DNA of 64,000 nucleotides from contig NZ_CP107947.1 of the NCBI RefSeq assembly GCF_036059255.1, forward strand, positions 434,001-498,000, written 5' to 3'. The notes beneath the pieces are model-generated. The model saw only the letters and a program-made list of their open reading frames with translations. It was not told the origin of the DNA and did not search any database. Of this stretch, positions 53,430 to 61,547 are shown piece by piece. Each line of letters opens with the position of its first letter. The first letter of the stretch is position 1. The position numbers and the translations under genes were made by a program. This stretch comes from Micromonospora sp. NBC_00389 (GTDB taxonomy: Bacteria; Actinomycetota; Actinomycetes; Mycobacteriales; Micromonosporaceae).

Positions 53430-54761
53430 TCAGGGCCCGGTCGAGGGCGGGGTCGCGGCGCTGGTGCGGGGTTTCTGCGCGGGGGCCCGGGTGAGGGCCC
53501 GGGTCGCGGCGGCGCCGAGCAGCGCGCCGACCGCGATGACACCGGCCGCCACCGCGCCGACCTGCCAGCCCACCGGCCCGACCTGCGCCAGCCGGCCGGC
53601 ACCGAGCGGCCCGCCGGAGACGGCGGCGGCCACGCCGAGCAGCACGCCGGCCACCGGCCCGGCCAGCGCCGCCGGCGCCAGCAGCTCAGCCCAGCGCTGC
53701 GGCGCCCGCTCCGGCCCGGCCAGCCGGGCCACCCGGCGGGCGAGCAGCCAGCCGGCAACCATCCCGGCCAGCACCGGCACTGCGAGCAGCAGGGCGCCGA
53801 AGCCGTCCACCGGGCCGCGTGGCAGGCCGGCGAGCAGCGGTACGGCCGGCAGCGCGCCGACCGACACCTCGCTGGTGCGGACCGCGGTGTCGACGCCGAC
53901 CGCGAAGCCCGGCCCGAGCAGGTAGCTGGTCGACCAGACCGCCGCGTTCGGCGCGTAGGCGAGGCTGACCAGGGTGATCCCGGCCTGCCCGGCCACCCCG
54001 GTGCGGTACGCCCCGATCATGTCCGCCGCGTCCCCGCCGCCGGTGGCCACCGCCAGGCCGGCCGCGCCGGCGCCCGCGCCGAGCAGGAGGATCCCGGCCA
54101 CCAGACCGGTGCGTACGCCGTCGCGCAGCGGACCCGGCATCCGGGTGACGAGCAGCCGGGTCACGGCGGTGATCCGGGTCGCGCCGACCAGCGCGGCGAG
54201 CGTGCCAACCACCGCGAACGTGGCTGCCGCCCGCACCAGGGACACGTCCGGCCCGCCGGAGCCGACCAGCACCGCCGCGAGCGCGCCGAACAGCGCGTAC
54301 GCGATGCCGACCGCGCCCGCGGCGAGCAGTGCCCGGCGCGGTGAGCGGGTGCCGCGGGCACCGATCGCGCGGCTGACGTGCACGCCGGCCCGGGTCAGCC
54401 GCCAGAACGCGAGCACGGTCAGCGCCAGCGGGGCGAGCCCGAACGGGCCGGACTCGGTCTGCAGCGGCACGCCGTGCCCCAGCAGCCAGCCGGCCAGCGT
54501 GGTGCGCAGGGTGCCGGTCAGCGTGGCGGAATCCGCGCCGAGTTGGACCAGGCCGAGCACGATGGCGACCGGCAGGTACGAGGTGAGCGCGGCCCAGCCG
54601 GCGGCCACCCCGGCGGCGACGAGCAGCGGTGCCCGTCCGCGCGGCGACCCGCCGGCGCGGGGGGCGGGCACCCGCCGGCCCGGCGCGGCACGGTCGGCCG
54701 TCCGGTCGTCGGCGCGCACACCGGCGGTCCGGCTGGGATGGTCAGGGGTGACGGGGGACAT
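53430..54761 (-). CDS. DUF6350 family integral membrane protein
   Basis: A 443-residue protein with a polar, basic N terminus (residues 1-45) and about ten to twelve hydrophobic segments, e.g. LLVAAGVAAGWAALTSYLPVAIVLGLVQLG and ALLAAGAVGIAYALFGALAAVLVGSGGPDVS. The pattern and its place near purN-purH match the actinobacterial DUF6350 family, whose function is unknown. The GPGFAVGVDTAVRTSEVSVGALPAVPLLAGLP segment is the best conserved. ATG 54761 is chosen over a longer frame with shadow-like composition. Confidence 0.78.
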   Translation of the reverse strand: MSPVTPDHPSRTAGVRADDRTADRAAPGRRVPAPRAGGSPRGRAPLLVAAGVAAGWAALTSYLPVAIVLGLVQLGADSATLTGTLRTTLAGWLLGHGVPLQTESGPFGLAPLALTVLAFWRLTRAGVHVSRAIGARGTRSPRRALLAAGAVGIAYALFGALAAVLVGSGGPDVSLVRAAATFAVVGTLAALVGATRITAVTRLLVTRMPGPLRDGVRTGLVAGILLLGAGAGAAGLAVATGGGDAADMIGAYRTGVAGQAGITLVSLAYAPNAAVWSTSYLLGPGFAVGVDTAVRTSEVSVGALPAVPLLAGLPRGPVDGFGALLLAVPVLAGMVAGWLLARRVARLAGPERAPQRWAELLAPAALAGPVAGVLLGVAAAVSGGPLGAGRLAQVGPVGWQVGAVAAGVIAVGALLGAAATRALTRAPAQKPRTSAATPPSTGP

Positions 54762-54962
54762 CGGCTCTACTCTGGCACGTCGTGCGGGCAGTGGCAGTCC
54801 GTTAACCCGCCCCGAGCGGCGGCGAGTTGACCGAAGCGGGGTCCGGGCCGTCCGGCCGGGTCTAGCCTCGGCCCAGAGGGGCTGACCGTCGCCGCCACCC
54901 GGGCCGGGTCCGCCGGTCGCGTTCCGGGTCGGCCCGCCGCCCACGAGCGCCCGGAGGAAGCC

Positions 54963-55229
54963 GTGACGACCGCATACCCGCCGCCCCCGCCGCCACCGGC
55001 CAGGGGACGGGACCGGACCACGCTCTGGGGCGTGCTGGGCATCGTGCTCGGCCTGATCTGCTGCGGCATCCTCGGCATCATCTTCGGCTACCTGTCCATC
55101 CGCGACGCCCGGCGGTACGGCCAGTCGCCCCTGCTCGGCTACCTCGCCATCGCGTTCGGCGTGATCAACATCATCGGCGGCGCGATCCTGCGCCTCAGCG
55201 GCAACTACCCGTTCTGGAACAACGACTGA
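54963..55229 (+). CDS. DUF4190-type small membrane protein
   Basis: An 88-residue protein with a poly-Pro start (AYPPPPPPPARGR) and two hydrophobic helices (LWGVLGIVLGLICCGILGIIFGYLSI and LLGYLAIAFGVINIIGGAIL). It is related in type to the 52713 product. GTG 54963 has GAGGAAG just upstream. Function unknown. Confidence 0.72.
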   Translation: MTTAYPPPPPPPARGRDRTTLWGVLGIVLGLICCGILGIIFGYLSIRDARRYGQSPLLGYLAIAFGVINIIGGAILRLSGNYPFWNND

Positions 55230-55244
55230 GCCCGTGCCGGGTGG

Positions 55245-55730
55245 TCAGCCGACCAGCCGACGTTGGTACCGCAGGCCGGCGCGGCCGCCGACGCGGACCT
55301 CACCCACCACGGTGAATCCGGTGCGCGCCAGCACCGTCCGGGACGCCGGATTGTCGAGGGTGGCCATCGCGGTGAGGGCGACGAGCCCGTACCCGGTGGC
55401 GGCCAGGTGGCACACCTGCTCGACCGCGGCGGTCGCCACGCCCTGCCCGGCGGCCCGCTCACCGACCCGGTAGCCGAGTTCGGCCGTCCCGTCCGCGACG
55501 TCCACCAGGTTGACCCGGCCGACCAGGTCGCCCAGCTCGGCAAGGACGACGTGGAAGTGGCACACACCGCTCTCCTGCTCGGCCAGCAACGCCCGGTGCC
55601 GGTCGGCGAACCCGGCGAAGTACGCGTCGCCGCGATCCGGCACGGAGCGCGCGAAGTACGCGCGGTTCTCCTGCTCGAAGGCCAGCAGGGCGTCCGCGTG
55701 GTCGGCCCGGAGCCGCTCCACCGTCAGCAT
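55245..55730 (-). CDS. GNAT acetyltransferase, RimJ/RimL-like
   Basis: A 161-residue N-acetyltransferase using acetyl-CoA. VGRVNLVDVADGTAELGYRVGERAAGQGVATAAVEQVC is motif A, with the pyrophosphate loop as ERAAGQGVA, and MATLDNPASRTVLARTGFTVVGE is motif B. RimJ/RimL-like members modify protein N termini, aminoglycosides or small amines; the substrate here is unknown. It is convergent with the DUF4190-type gene. Confidence 0.85.
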   Translation of the reverse strand: MLTVERLRADHADALLAFEQENRAYFARSVPDRGDAYFAGFADRHRALLAEQESGVCHFHVVLAELGDLVGRVNLVDVADGTAELGYRVGERAAGQGVATAAVEQVCHLAATGYGLVALTAMATLDNPASRTVLARTGFTVVGEVRVGGRAGLRYQRRLVG

Positions 55731-55771
55731 TCCGGCAGCATACGGAGCGCGGCCTCCCGGTGGTACGCCGA

Positions 55772-55799
55772 GGGGGCCGACCGGAACCGGTCGACCCCC
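55772..55799. terminator. Hairpin between GNAT and sucD genes
   Basis: Arms gggggccgaccgg and ccggtcgaccccc match at 12 of 13 positions with a very short loop. It lies 21 bases after the sucD stop on the minus strand. Confidence 0.5.
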
Positions 55800-55819
55800 T
55801 TCGGTGCTGCCTGGTCCGC

Positions 55820-56707
55820 TCAGCTGCCGGACATGATCTCGCGCATCAGGCGGGCGGTCTCGGTCGGCGTCTTGCCGACCTTGACCCCGACCGCCTCCAG
55901 CGCCGCCTGCTTCCCCTCGGCGGTGCCGGCCGAGCCGGAGATGATCGCACCGGCGTGGCCCATGGTCTTGCCGGGAGGCGCGGTGAAGCCGGCGATGTAG
56001 CCGACCACCGGCTTGGTGACGTTGGCCTTGATGAACTCGGCGGCACGCTCCTCGGCGTCACCGCCGATCTCACCGATCATGACGATGGCGTCGGTGTCCG
56101 GGTCGGCCTCGAACGCCTTCAGAGCGTCGATGTGGGTGGTGCCGATGATCGGGTCACCACCGATGCCGACGCAGGTGGAGAAGCCGATGTCGCGCAGCTC
56201 GTACATCATCTGGTAGGTCAGGGTGCCGCTCTTGCTGACCAGGCCGATCCGGCCGGAGCCGGTGATGTCGGCCGGGATGATGCCGGCGTTGGAGGCGCCG
56301 GGCGAGGCGATGCCCGGGCAGTTCGGCCCGATGATCCGGGTCTGCTCGCCCTGCGCCACGTTGTACGCCCAGAACGCGGCGGTGTCGTGCACCGGCACGC
56401 CCTCGGTGATCACCACGGCCAGCGGGATCGCGGCGTCGATCGCCTCGACCACGGCGGCCTTGGTGAACTGCGGCGGCACGAAGATGACCGTGACGTCGGC
56501 ACCGGTCTCGGCCATGGCGTCCGCCACGGACGCGAAGACCGGCAGCTCGGTGCCGTCGAAGTCGACCTTCTGGCCCGCCTTGCGCGGGTTGACGCCACCG
56601 ACGACGTTGGTGCCGGCGGCGAGCATCCGCCGGGTGTGCTTGGAACCCTCGGAACCGGTCATCCCCTGGACGATGACCTTCGAGTCCTTGGTCAGCCAGA
56701 TAGCCAT
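55820..56707 (-). CDS. sucD: Succinyl-CoA synthetase alpha subunit
   Basis: A 295-residue subunit that binds CoA and carries the phosphohistidine. [29 protein letters not shown] is the CoA-binding region, [11 protein letters not shown] contacts the active site, and [18 protein letters not shown] contains the phosphorylated His. It starts two bases after the sucC stop, forming the sucCD operon. Confidence 0.96.
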   Translation of the reverse strand: MAIWLTKDSKVIVQGMTGSEGSKHTRRMLAAGTNVVGGVNPRKAGQKVDFDGTELPVFASVADAMAETGADVTVIFVPPQFTKAAVVEAIDAAIPLAVVITEGVPVHDTAAFWAYNVAQGEQTRIIGPNCPGIASPGASNAGIIPADITGSGRIGLVSKSGTLTYQMMYELRDIGFSTCVGIGGDPIIGTTHIDALKAFEADPDTDAIVMIGEIGGDAEERAAEFIKANVTKPVVGYIAGFTAPPGKTMGHAGAIISGSAGTAEGKQAALEAVGVKVGKTPTETARLMREIMSGS

Positions 56708-56709
56708 GA

Positions 56710-57888
56710 TCAGACCCCCGCAGCTGCCAGCTCGGCGGCCCGCTCGGCCGCACCGTCCATGGTGTCCACCCGCTGCACGAGCGGGTTGTTCGCGCTGTCC
56801 AGGATCGCCCGGCCGGCCTCGGCGTTGTTGCCGTCGAGACGGACGACGAGCGGCTTGGTGACCTGCTCGCCACGCTGCTCCAGCAGGGCCAGCGCCTGGA
56901 TGATGCCGTTGGCGACCTCGTCGCAGGCGGTGATGCCGCCGAAGACGTTGACGAAGACGCTCTTCACGGCCGGGTCGGAGAGCACGATCTCCAGCCCGTT
57001 GGCCATCACGGCGGCGCTCGCGCCGCCGCCGATGTCGAGGAAGTTGGCCGGCTTGACGTTGCCGTGCCGCTCACCCGCGTACGCGACCACGTCGAGGGTC
57101 GACATGACCAGACCCGCGCCGTTGCCGATGATGCCGACCTCGCCGTCGAGCTTGACGTAGTTGAGGTCCTTCTCCTTGGCGGCCTGCTCCAGCGGGTCCA
57201 CCGAGGCCTGGTCGACCAGGGCCTCGTGGTCCGGGTGCCGGAACGCGGCGTTCTCGTCCAAGGTGATCTTGGCGTCGAGCAGCAGCATCCGCCCGTCGCC
57301 GTTCTTGGCCAACGGGTTCACCTCGACCAGGGTGGCGTCCTCGGCGACGAACGCCTGCCACAGGCCGACAGCCACCTCGACCACCTGGTCGGCGACCTCG
57401 GACGGGAAGCCGGCGGCGGTGACGATCTCGCGGGCCTTCGCCTCGTCCACACCCTTGACGGCGTCGATCGGGGCCTTGACCACCTTGTCCGGGGTATCGG
57501 CGGCGACCTGCTCGATGTCCATGCCGCCGGCCACGCTGGCGATGCAGAGGAAGGTGCGGTTCGCCCGGTCGAGCAGGTACGAGAAGTAGTACTCCTCGGC
57601 CACGTCCGCGGTCACCGTGATCATGACCTTGTGGACGGTGTGACCCTTGATGTCCATGCCGAGGATGTCGGTGGCCCTGGCCACCGCCTCATCCGGGCCC
57701 TCGGCAAGCTTGACGCCGCCGGCCTTACCTCGGCCGCCGACCTTCACCTGCGCCTTGACGACCACCCGACCGCCGAGGCGTTCGGCGATCGCGCGGGCCT
57801 CTTCCGGGGTAGTGGCGACGCCGCCGGCCAACACGGGCAAGCCGTGCCGCTCGAACAGGTCCCGCCCCTGGTACTCGTACAGGTCCAC
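56710..57888 (-). CDS. sucC: Succinyl-CoA synthetase beta subunit
   Basis: A 392-residue ATP-grasp subunit that binds nucleotide and Mg. [19 protein letters not shown] is the standard N terminus, [19 protein letters not shown] the ATP-grasp Lys loop, and [17 protein letters not shown] the C-terminal alpha/beta interface. Purine preference (ATP or GTP) cannot be told reliably. It is first in the sucC-sucD pair. Confidence 0.96.
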   Translation of the reverse strand: MDLYEYQGRDLFERHGLPVLAGGVATTPEEARAIAERLGGRVVVKAQVKVGGRGKAGGVKLAEGPDEAVARATDILGMDIKGHTVHKVMITVTADVAEEYYFSYLLDRANRTFLCIASVAGGMDIEQVAADTPDKVVKAPIDAVKGVDEAKAREIVTAAGFPSEVADQVVEVAVGLWQAFVAEDATLVEVNPLAKNGDGRMLLLDAKITLDENAAFRHPDHEALVDQASVDPLEQAAKEKDLNYVKLDGEVGIIGNGAGLVMSTLDVVAYAGERHGNVKPANFLDIGGGASAAVMANGLEIVLSDPAVKSVFVNVFGGITACDEVANGIIQALALLEQRGEQVTKPLVVRLDGNNAEAGRAILDSANNPLVQRVDTMDGAAERAAELAAAGV

Positions 57889-58241
57889 GATTGCGCGTCC
57901 CGTCCCGTCTCCGCGGCGCGCCGTCGCGCCGCCACCAGCGTTCAGAAAACAGTTTGACGCCTGTCATCACTTGAAACAGGCCATTGGCCGCAGCCTAGCG
58001 AGGTGGGCACCGCCGGCAACCGAGCGGGTGCGCGGTGTGCGGTAATGCACAACCGGGCAGCAGACAAGGCAGGTTCCGGCCACGTTACGGGCGGCGTCCA
58101 CCGTCCGGGCGATGTTGCCGGGGGTGCGTAACCCGCCCGTCGGGGCGTCGTTGAGTCAGGTGTCGGAGCGCTGATCAGCGCGATGACGGGAGACGGCCGA
58201 TGCCCTGTCGGTCGAGGGGTGGCGGCGGGGCATCGTGCATA
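57889..58241. other. Gap upstream of sucC
   Basis: About 350 bases without a convincing gene. It presumably holds the sucCD promoter on the minus strand. A 14-bp perfect palindrome gcgctgatcagcgc at 58168-58181 again has a GATC core. Confidence 0.5.
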
Positions 58242-58278
58242 GAGGGGCCGGACGTGTGAGGGGTGCGTCCGGCCCCTC
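58242..58278 (-). terminator. Hairpin terminator after the B12-binding gene
   Basis: Perfect arms gaggggccggac and gtccggcccctc (13 bp with the next pair) and an 11-base loop, about 43 bases past the stop of the minus-strand gene at 58321. Confidence 0.6.
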
Positions 58279-58320
58279 CCCCGTGTCCGGACCCGCCCGA
58301 CCACCCGTTCCGGCGTCGCC

Positions 58321-58725
58321 TCAGGCGACCGGCTGCGCGACGTTCTGCCGGACCCACTCGACGATCGACGCAGTGGTGGCGCCCGGCGTGAAGATCTTGG
58401 CGACGCCCAGCTTCTCCAGCTCGGGGATGTCGCCGTTCGGGATGATGCCGCCGCCGAACACGACGATGTCCCGGGCATCCCGCTCACCGAGCAGCTCCAG
58501 CACCCGACGGAAGAGCGTCATGTGCGCGCCGGAGAGTACGGAGAGGCCGACCGCGTCGGCGTCCTCCTGGATCGCGGTCTCCACGATCTGCTCGGGAGTC
58601 TGGTGCAGGCCGGTGTAGACGACCTCCATCCCAGCGTCCCGCAGGGCACGCGCGACCACCTTGGCGCCACGATCGTGGCCGTCCAAGCCTGGCTTGGCGA
58701 CGACGACCCGAATACGAGAGCTCAT
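58321..58725 (-). CDS. Free-standing cobalamin-binding subunit of an acyl-CoA mutase
   Basis: A 134-residue B12-binding domain. [43 protein letters not shown] contains the DxHxxG cobalt-ligand motif, and LSGAHMTLF and [15 protein letters not shown] are the other cofactor-loop motifs. This is the size of the small subunit of isobutyryl-CoA or ethylmalonyl-type mutases; a separate large subunit must be supplied from elsewhere. It is on the same strand as sucCD, 430 bases upstream of it, but not in one clear operon. Confidence 0.9.
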   Translation of the reverse strand: MSSRIRVVVAKPGLDGHDRGAKVVARALRDAGMEVVYTGLHQTPEQIVETAIQEDADAVGLSVLSGAHMTLFRRVLELLGERDARDIVVFGGGIIPNGDIPELEKLGVAKIFTPGATTASIVEWVRQNVAQPVA

Positions 58726-59170
58726 CAGCGCACACCTTTCACCGGCTCCACGGCCTTCACCTGAACGAACGGTAACCCGGCCGACCGGCCCCGGGAAATC
58801 TGGGCCGGAAACCCGCTCGACGAACCGGCGTCGCGGGGCGGGATCACCGGGAGTGCGGACGGGTACACCGATGGCATTCGACGGTCCCCGCCGTCAAGCC
58901 GGACGACTCCGCCGGACCGGTCACGCTCGGCGACGAACGGACAGTAACGAGGGCGCCGTTCGACGTCACGATGCGTGACAATCTTGGACGCAAACGGACA
59001 GATCGGCACGCCAATTCGGCGCTTCGGCTTGTGGGTCGCCTGGTGGTTGGCTAACGTGTCCACGGTTGTCATCAGGTCCATGGACGGGTGACGACGCGGC
59101 CAGCGGACGTTCACTTGAGCGTCACGAACGTCCACCGGCCGCCTCGGAACCCCGACAACGGAGGGTGTGC
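58726..59170. promoter_or_regulatory. Leader upstream of the first M23 peptidase
   Basis: 445 bases without a convincing gene. GTCAC-N5-GTGAC at 58965-58979 repeats the spacing seen upstream of the peptide importer; single GTAAC sites lie at 58772 and 58944. Closer to the gene are a gtccatggac palindrome and an 8-bp inverted repeat ggacgttc/gaacgtcc. Confidence 0.4.
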
Positions 59171-59878
59171 GTGCGCCAGCGCCTGTCGTCTGAGCCCGAT
59201 CGATATCGCGGTCGTCGCCGCGTTCCCACCCCCCCGCGTAGCCGTTACGCCGCGGTCGTCACCACCGCGTTCGTCGGAGCCGGCATCGTCGCGCTCGGCG
59301 CGGGCGCCATGCCGGACGCCAAGGACGTCAGCTCGTCGGTCCTCGACGACCTGAAGCAGGCCTCGGCCACCAGCCAGGACGCCGCGGCCCGTGCCGACAA
59401 CGCCGACCGCGCCTCCCGGGACAGCCGGAGCAAGGACGCCGCCGAGCCCGACGTCTGGCTGCTGCCCCTGCAGGGCTACGACTTCAACTCCCCCTACGGT
59501 GTGCGCTGGGGCAAGATGCACACCGGCGTCGACCTGGTCGCCCCCGAGGGCACGCCGTACCTGTCGGTCCACGACGGGCTGGTCACCAAGGCCGGCTGGT
59601 ATGGCGGGTACGGCCAGGCGGTGATCGTCCAGCACGCCGACGGCAGCGAGGCCATCTACGGCCACTCCTCCGCGCTGAGCGTCAAGGAAGGGCAGCAGGT
59701 CAAGGCAGGCGACCAGCTCGGACTGGTGGGCTACACCGGCCACTCCTACGGCACTCACCTGCACCTTGAGATCCATGTCAAGGGCCAGCCGGTCGACCCG
59801 GTGCCGTTCCTCCAGGAGCGCGGAGTGGACATCAAGCTGCAAGTCGAGGCAATCTACAGCGAGGTAGCCGCGTCCTGA
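59171..59878 (+). CDS. M23-family peptidoglycan endopeptidase (LytM domain)
   Basis: A 235-residue exported metallopeptidase. A basic N terminus (residues 1-22) precedes a signal-anchor helix AVVTTAFVGAGIVALGAGAM; a charged helical stretch follows (residues 45-85). The M23 domain has HTGVDLVAPEGTP, YGQAVIVQHADG, GHSSALSV and the zinc motif HLHLEIH. It likely cuts cell-wall cross-links during growth, or activates another hydrolase. GTG 59171 has GGAGG seven bases upstream. A textbook terminator follows. Confidence 0.88.
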   Translation: MRQRLSSEPDRYRGRRRVPTPPRSRYAAVVTTAFVGAGIVALGAGAMPDAKDVSSSVLDDLKQASATSQDAAARADNADRASRDSRSKDAAEPDVWLLPLQGYDFNSPYGVRWGKMHTGVDLVAPEGTPYLSVHDGLVTKAGWYGGYGQAVIVQHADGSEAIYGHSSALSVKEGQQVKAGDQLGLVGYTGHSYGTHLHLEIHVKGQPVDPVPFLQERGVDIKLQVEAIYSEVAAS

Positions 59879-59898
59879 CGCTGCGTACTGACCGTTGA

Positions 59899-59929
59899 CC
59901 GCCCGGATCTGTCGATCCGGGCGGTTTTT
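59899..59929 (+). terminator. Rho-independent terminator after M23 gene
   Basis: Perfect 11-bp arms ccgcccggatc and gatccgggcgg with a four-base loop, followed by TTTTT. This is the only classical intrinsic terminator with a T-run clearly seen in the window. Confidence 0.9.
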
Positions 59930-60151
59930 CGTTGCCCGGGTCGGCTGGATGTCTGCTGGGTCACAGCACCGACTGTGACCGGTGACACCGGCCCGCATGA
60001 TCACTTTTACGGACGGAACAACGCAGAGCGGACCATATCCGGGCAGGTGACACTCGGCCCGTCGGCCGGCGCCTCGGTCCCCGTACCCGGGTCAACTCGG
60101 CCCGACACCAGTATTTCGAGGTCAAGTGCCCCTCGACTGTGAAGGTCCGCC
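59930..60151. other. Gap between the two M23 genes
   Basis: About 220 bases with no gene. It holds a perfect 7-bp dyad gtcacag/ctgtgac (59960-59979) and further GTGAC sites at 59982 and 60046, upstream of the second M23 gene. Confidence 0.4.
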
Positions 60152-60919
60152 GTGCAGGAAGACAGCCCCGTCCAGAACGAGAACACCCCCGACACCGCCA
60201 CCGAGCAGCCGCAGCGCGCCGGCCGGCGGAGCCGTCTCATCGTGCTCGGCGCGGCCGCCCTGGTCGTCCTCGGCCTGGGCGGCGTCGCCGTCGCCACCAC
60301 CGGCTCGGACCGTCCGGCGCCCACCGCCGTCTCCGCCGACGCGCAGTCCCGGGCCGAGGCCGCCAGCCGCGCGGACCGCTCCGCCCGTGAGTCGAGCGCG
60401 CCGGTCTCCCCGTCGGCCAGCCCGACACCGAGCCCGTCGACGGCCAGCGCCAGCCCGACACCGACGAAGACGGCCACCGCGAAGCCGAAGCCGAAGCCGA
60501 AGAAGACCACCAAGCCCACGCCCGCCTGGGTCGACCCGATGCCGGGCGCTGCGGTCACCTCCTGCTACGGGCAGCGCTGGGGCACCCTGCACGCCGGCAT
60601 CGACCTGGCGCTGCCCTCCGGCACGCCGATCCACGCCGCTGCCGCCGGCACGGTGGTCCAGGCCGGCGACGCCGCCGACGGGTACGGCAACTCCGTCTTC
60701 GTCGACCACGGCAACGGTTACCTGACCCACTACGCCCACCAGAGCCGGATCGCGGTCACCGTCGGGCAGAAGGTCAAGGCCAACCAGGTGATCGGCTACG
60801 AGGGCGCCACCGGCGACGCCACCGGCCCGCACCTGCACTTCGAGGTGCACCAGGGCATGTGGAACCAGATCGACCCGGCGCCGTTCATGCGGGCACGCGG
60901 CGTCGACCTGGGCTGCTGA
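60152..60919 (+). CDS. M23-family peptidoglycan endopeptidase with Pro/Lys linker
   Basis: A 255-residue exported protein. A polar N terminus is followed by a signal-anchor (SRLIVLGAAALVVLGLGGVAVATT). A long Ser/Thr/Pro/Lys linker ends in KPKPKPKKTTKP. The M23 domain (residues 130-255) has HAGIDLALPSGTP, HYAHQSRIAV and HLHFEVH as zinc and catalytic motifs. It is a paralogue of the 59171 product, but separately terminated. GTG 60152 is the start; an upstream AAGG is present. Confidence 0.88.
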   Translation: MQEDSPVQNENTPDTATEQPQRAGRRSRLIVLGAAALVVLGLGGVAVATTGSDRPAPTAVSADAQSRAEAASRADRSARESSAPVSPSASPTPSPSTASASPTPTKTATAKPKPKPKKTTKPTPAWVDPMPGAAVTSCYGQRWGTLHAGIDLALPSGTPIHAAAAGTVVQAGDAADGYGNSVFVDHGNGYLTHYAHQSRIAVTVGQKVKANQVIGYEGATGDATGPHLHFEVHQGMWNQIDPAPFMRARGVDLGC

Positions 60920-60920
60920 C

Positions 60921-61388
60921 TCAATGCTGAATGAGACCGGCGACCGGGACGGAGGCGACGTGGCCGGTCACCGGAAGGGTCTGCGCCAGTGCGAGGCCGA
61001 TGTCTACCAGCGATGATCGGCGCAGGCGAGCTACGTCGGGTATCGGAGTCCAGACCGACTCGGCGGTCTCGCCGTTCGGCTCGGGCCGGAGAGCGCCACC
61101 GGTGATACGAACTCGGTAGAAGATGCCGACGTTCTGGTGCTCGATCCCCAACCACGCCTCGGCAACGGGGATCACTCTCGAGTCCACACCCAGGAGACGT
61201 TCGACCACCGCGTCGCAGCCGGTCTCCTCGGCGACCTCCCGGATCACCGCATCGAACGGATCCTCCGCGTGCTCGACCTTGCCGCCTGGGAGGGTCCAGT
61301 GAGTGTCGCCCGCCGGTGGTACGTAACGGGCGAGCAGTACCCGCTCATCCTCGATGCACACGGCGTACGCCGCCAGCCGGAAACTCAT
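60921..61388 (-). CDS. Nudix hydrolase
   Basis: A 155-residue Nudix protein. The Nudix box is GGKVEHAEDPFDAVIREVAEETG (about residues 35-57), complete with REVAEETG. WTLPGG precedes it and the YVPPAGDTHW loop is typical. The substrate could be a nucleotide sugar or dinucleotide. It is convergent with the second M23 gene, the two stops being one base apart. Confidence 0.87.
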   Translation of the reverse strand: MSFRLAAYAVCIEDERVLLARYVPPAGDTHWTLPGGKVEHAEDPFDAVIREVAEETGCDAVVERLLGVDSRVIPVAEAWLGIEHQNVGIFYRVRITGGALRPEPNGETAESVWTPIPDVARLRRSSLVDIGLALAQTLPVTGHVASVPVAGLIQH

Positions 61389-61451
61389 CCTCGCACCTCC
61401 CGCCGGACCCTATATCAGTGATCTCTCGACCTCGGGCGTGCTCGGTCGCGG

Positions 61452-61503
61452 CATCCGGGAAAGAGTGGCCTCAGCACCTCCGGAGGCCACTCTTTCCCGG
61501 ATG
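61452..61503. terminator. Perfect 21-bp inverted repeat between Nudix and pcrA
   Basis: Arms catccgggaaagagtggcct(c) and (g)aggccactctttcccggatg pair perfectly around a ten-base loop, 45 bases past the pcrA stop. Both flanking genes are on the minus strand, so it should end pcrA transcription before the Nudix gene. It may also be a dispersed repeat. Confidence 0.65.
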
Positions 61504-61547
61504 TAGCGCGAATCGTGGGAGGGCGACTCCGGCTCGACGTGACGAGG

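Noticed and set aside
58725..59135. Minus-strand frame upstream of the B12-binding gene with two CPF motifs
   Set aside because: Composition drifts between coding-like and random, there is no ribosome site, and it covers the likely promoter region.
58726..59170. Cyclic-di-AMP (ydaO-type) riboswitch ahead of the M23 gene
   Set aside because: Such riboswitches precede wall hydrolases in actinobacteria, but I could not find the conserved core segments in order.
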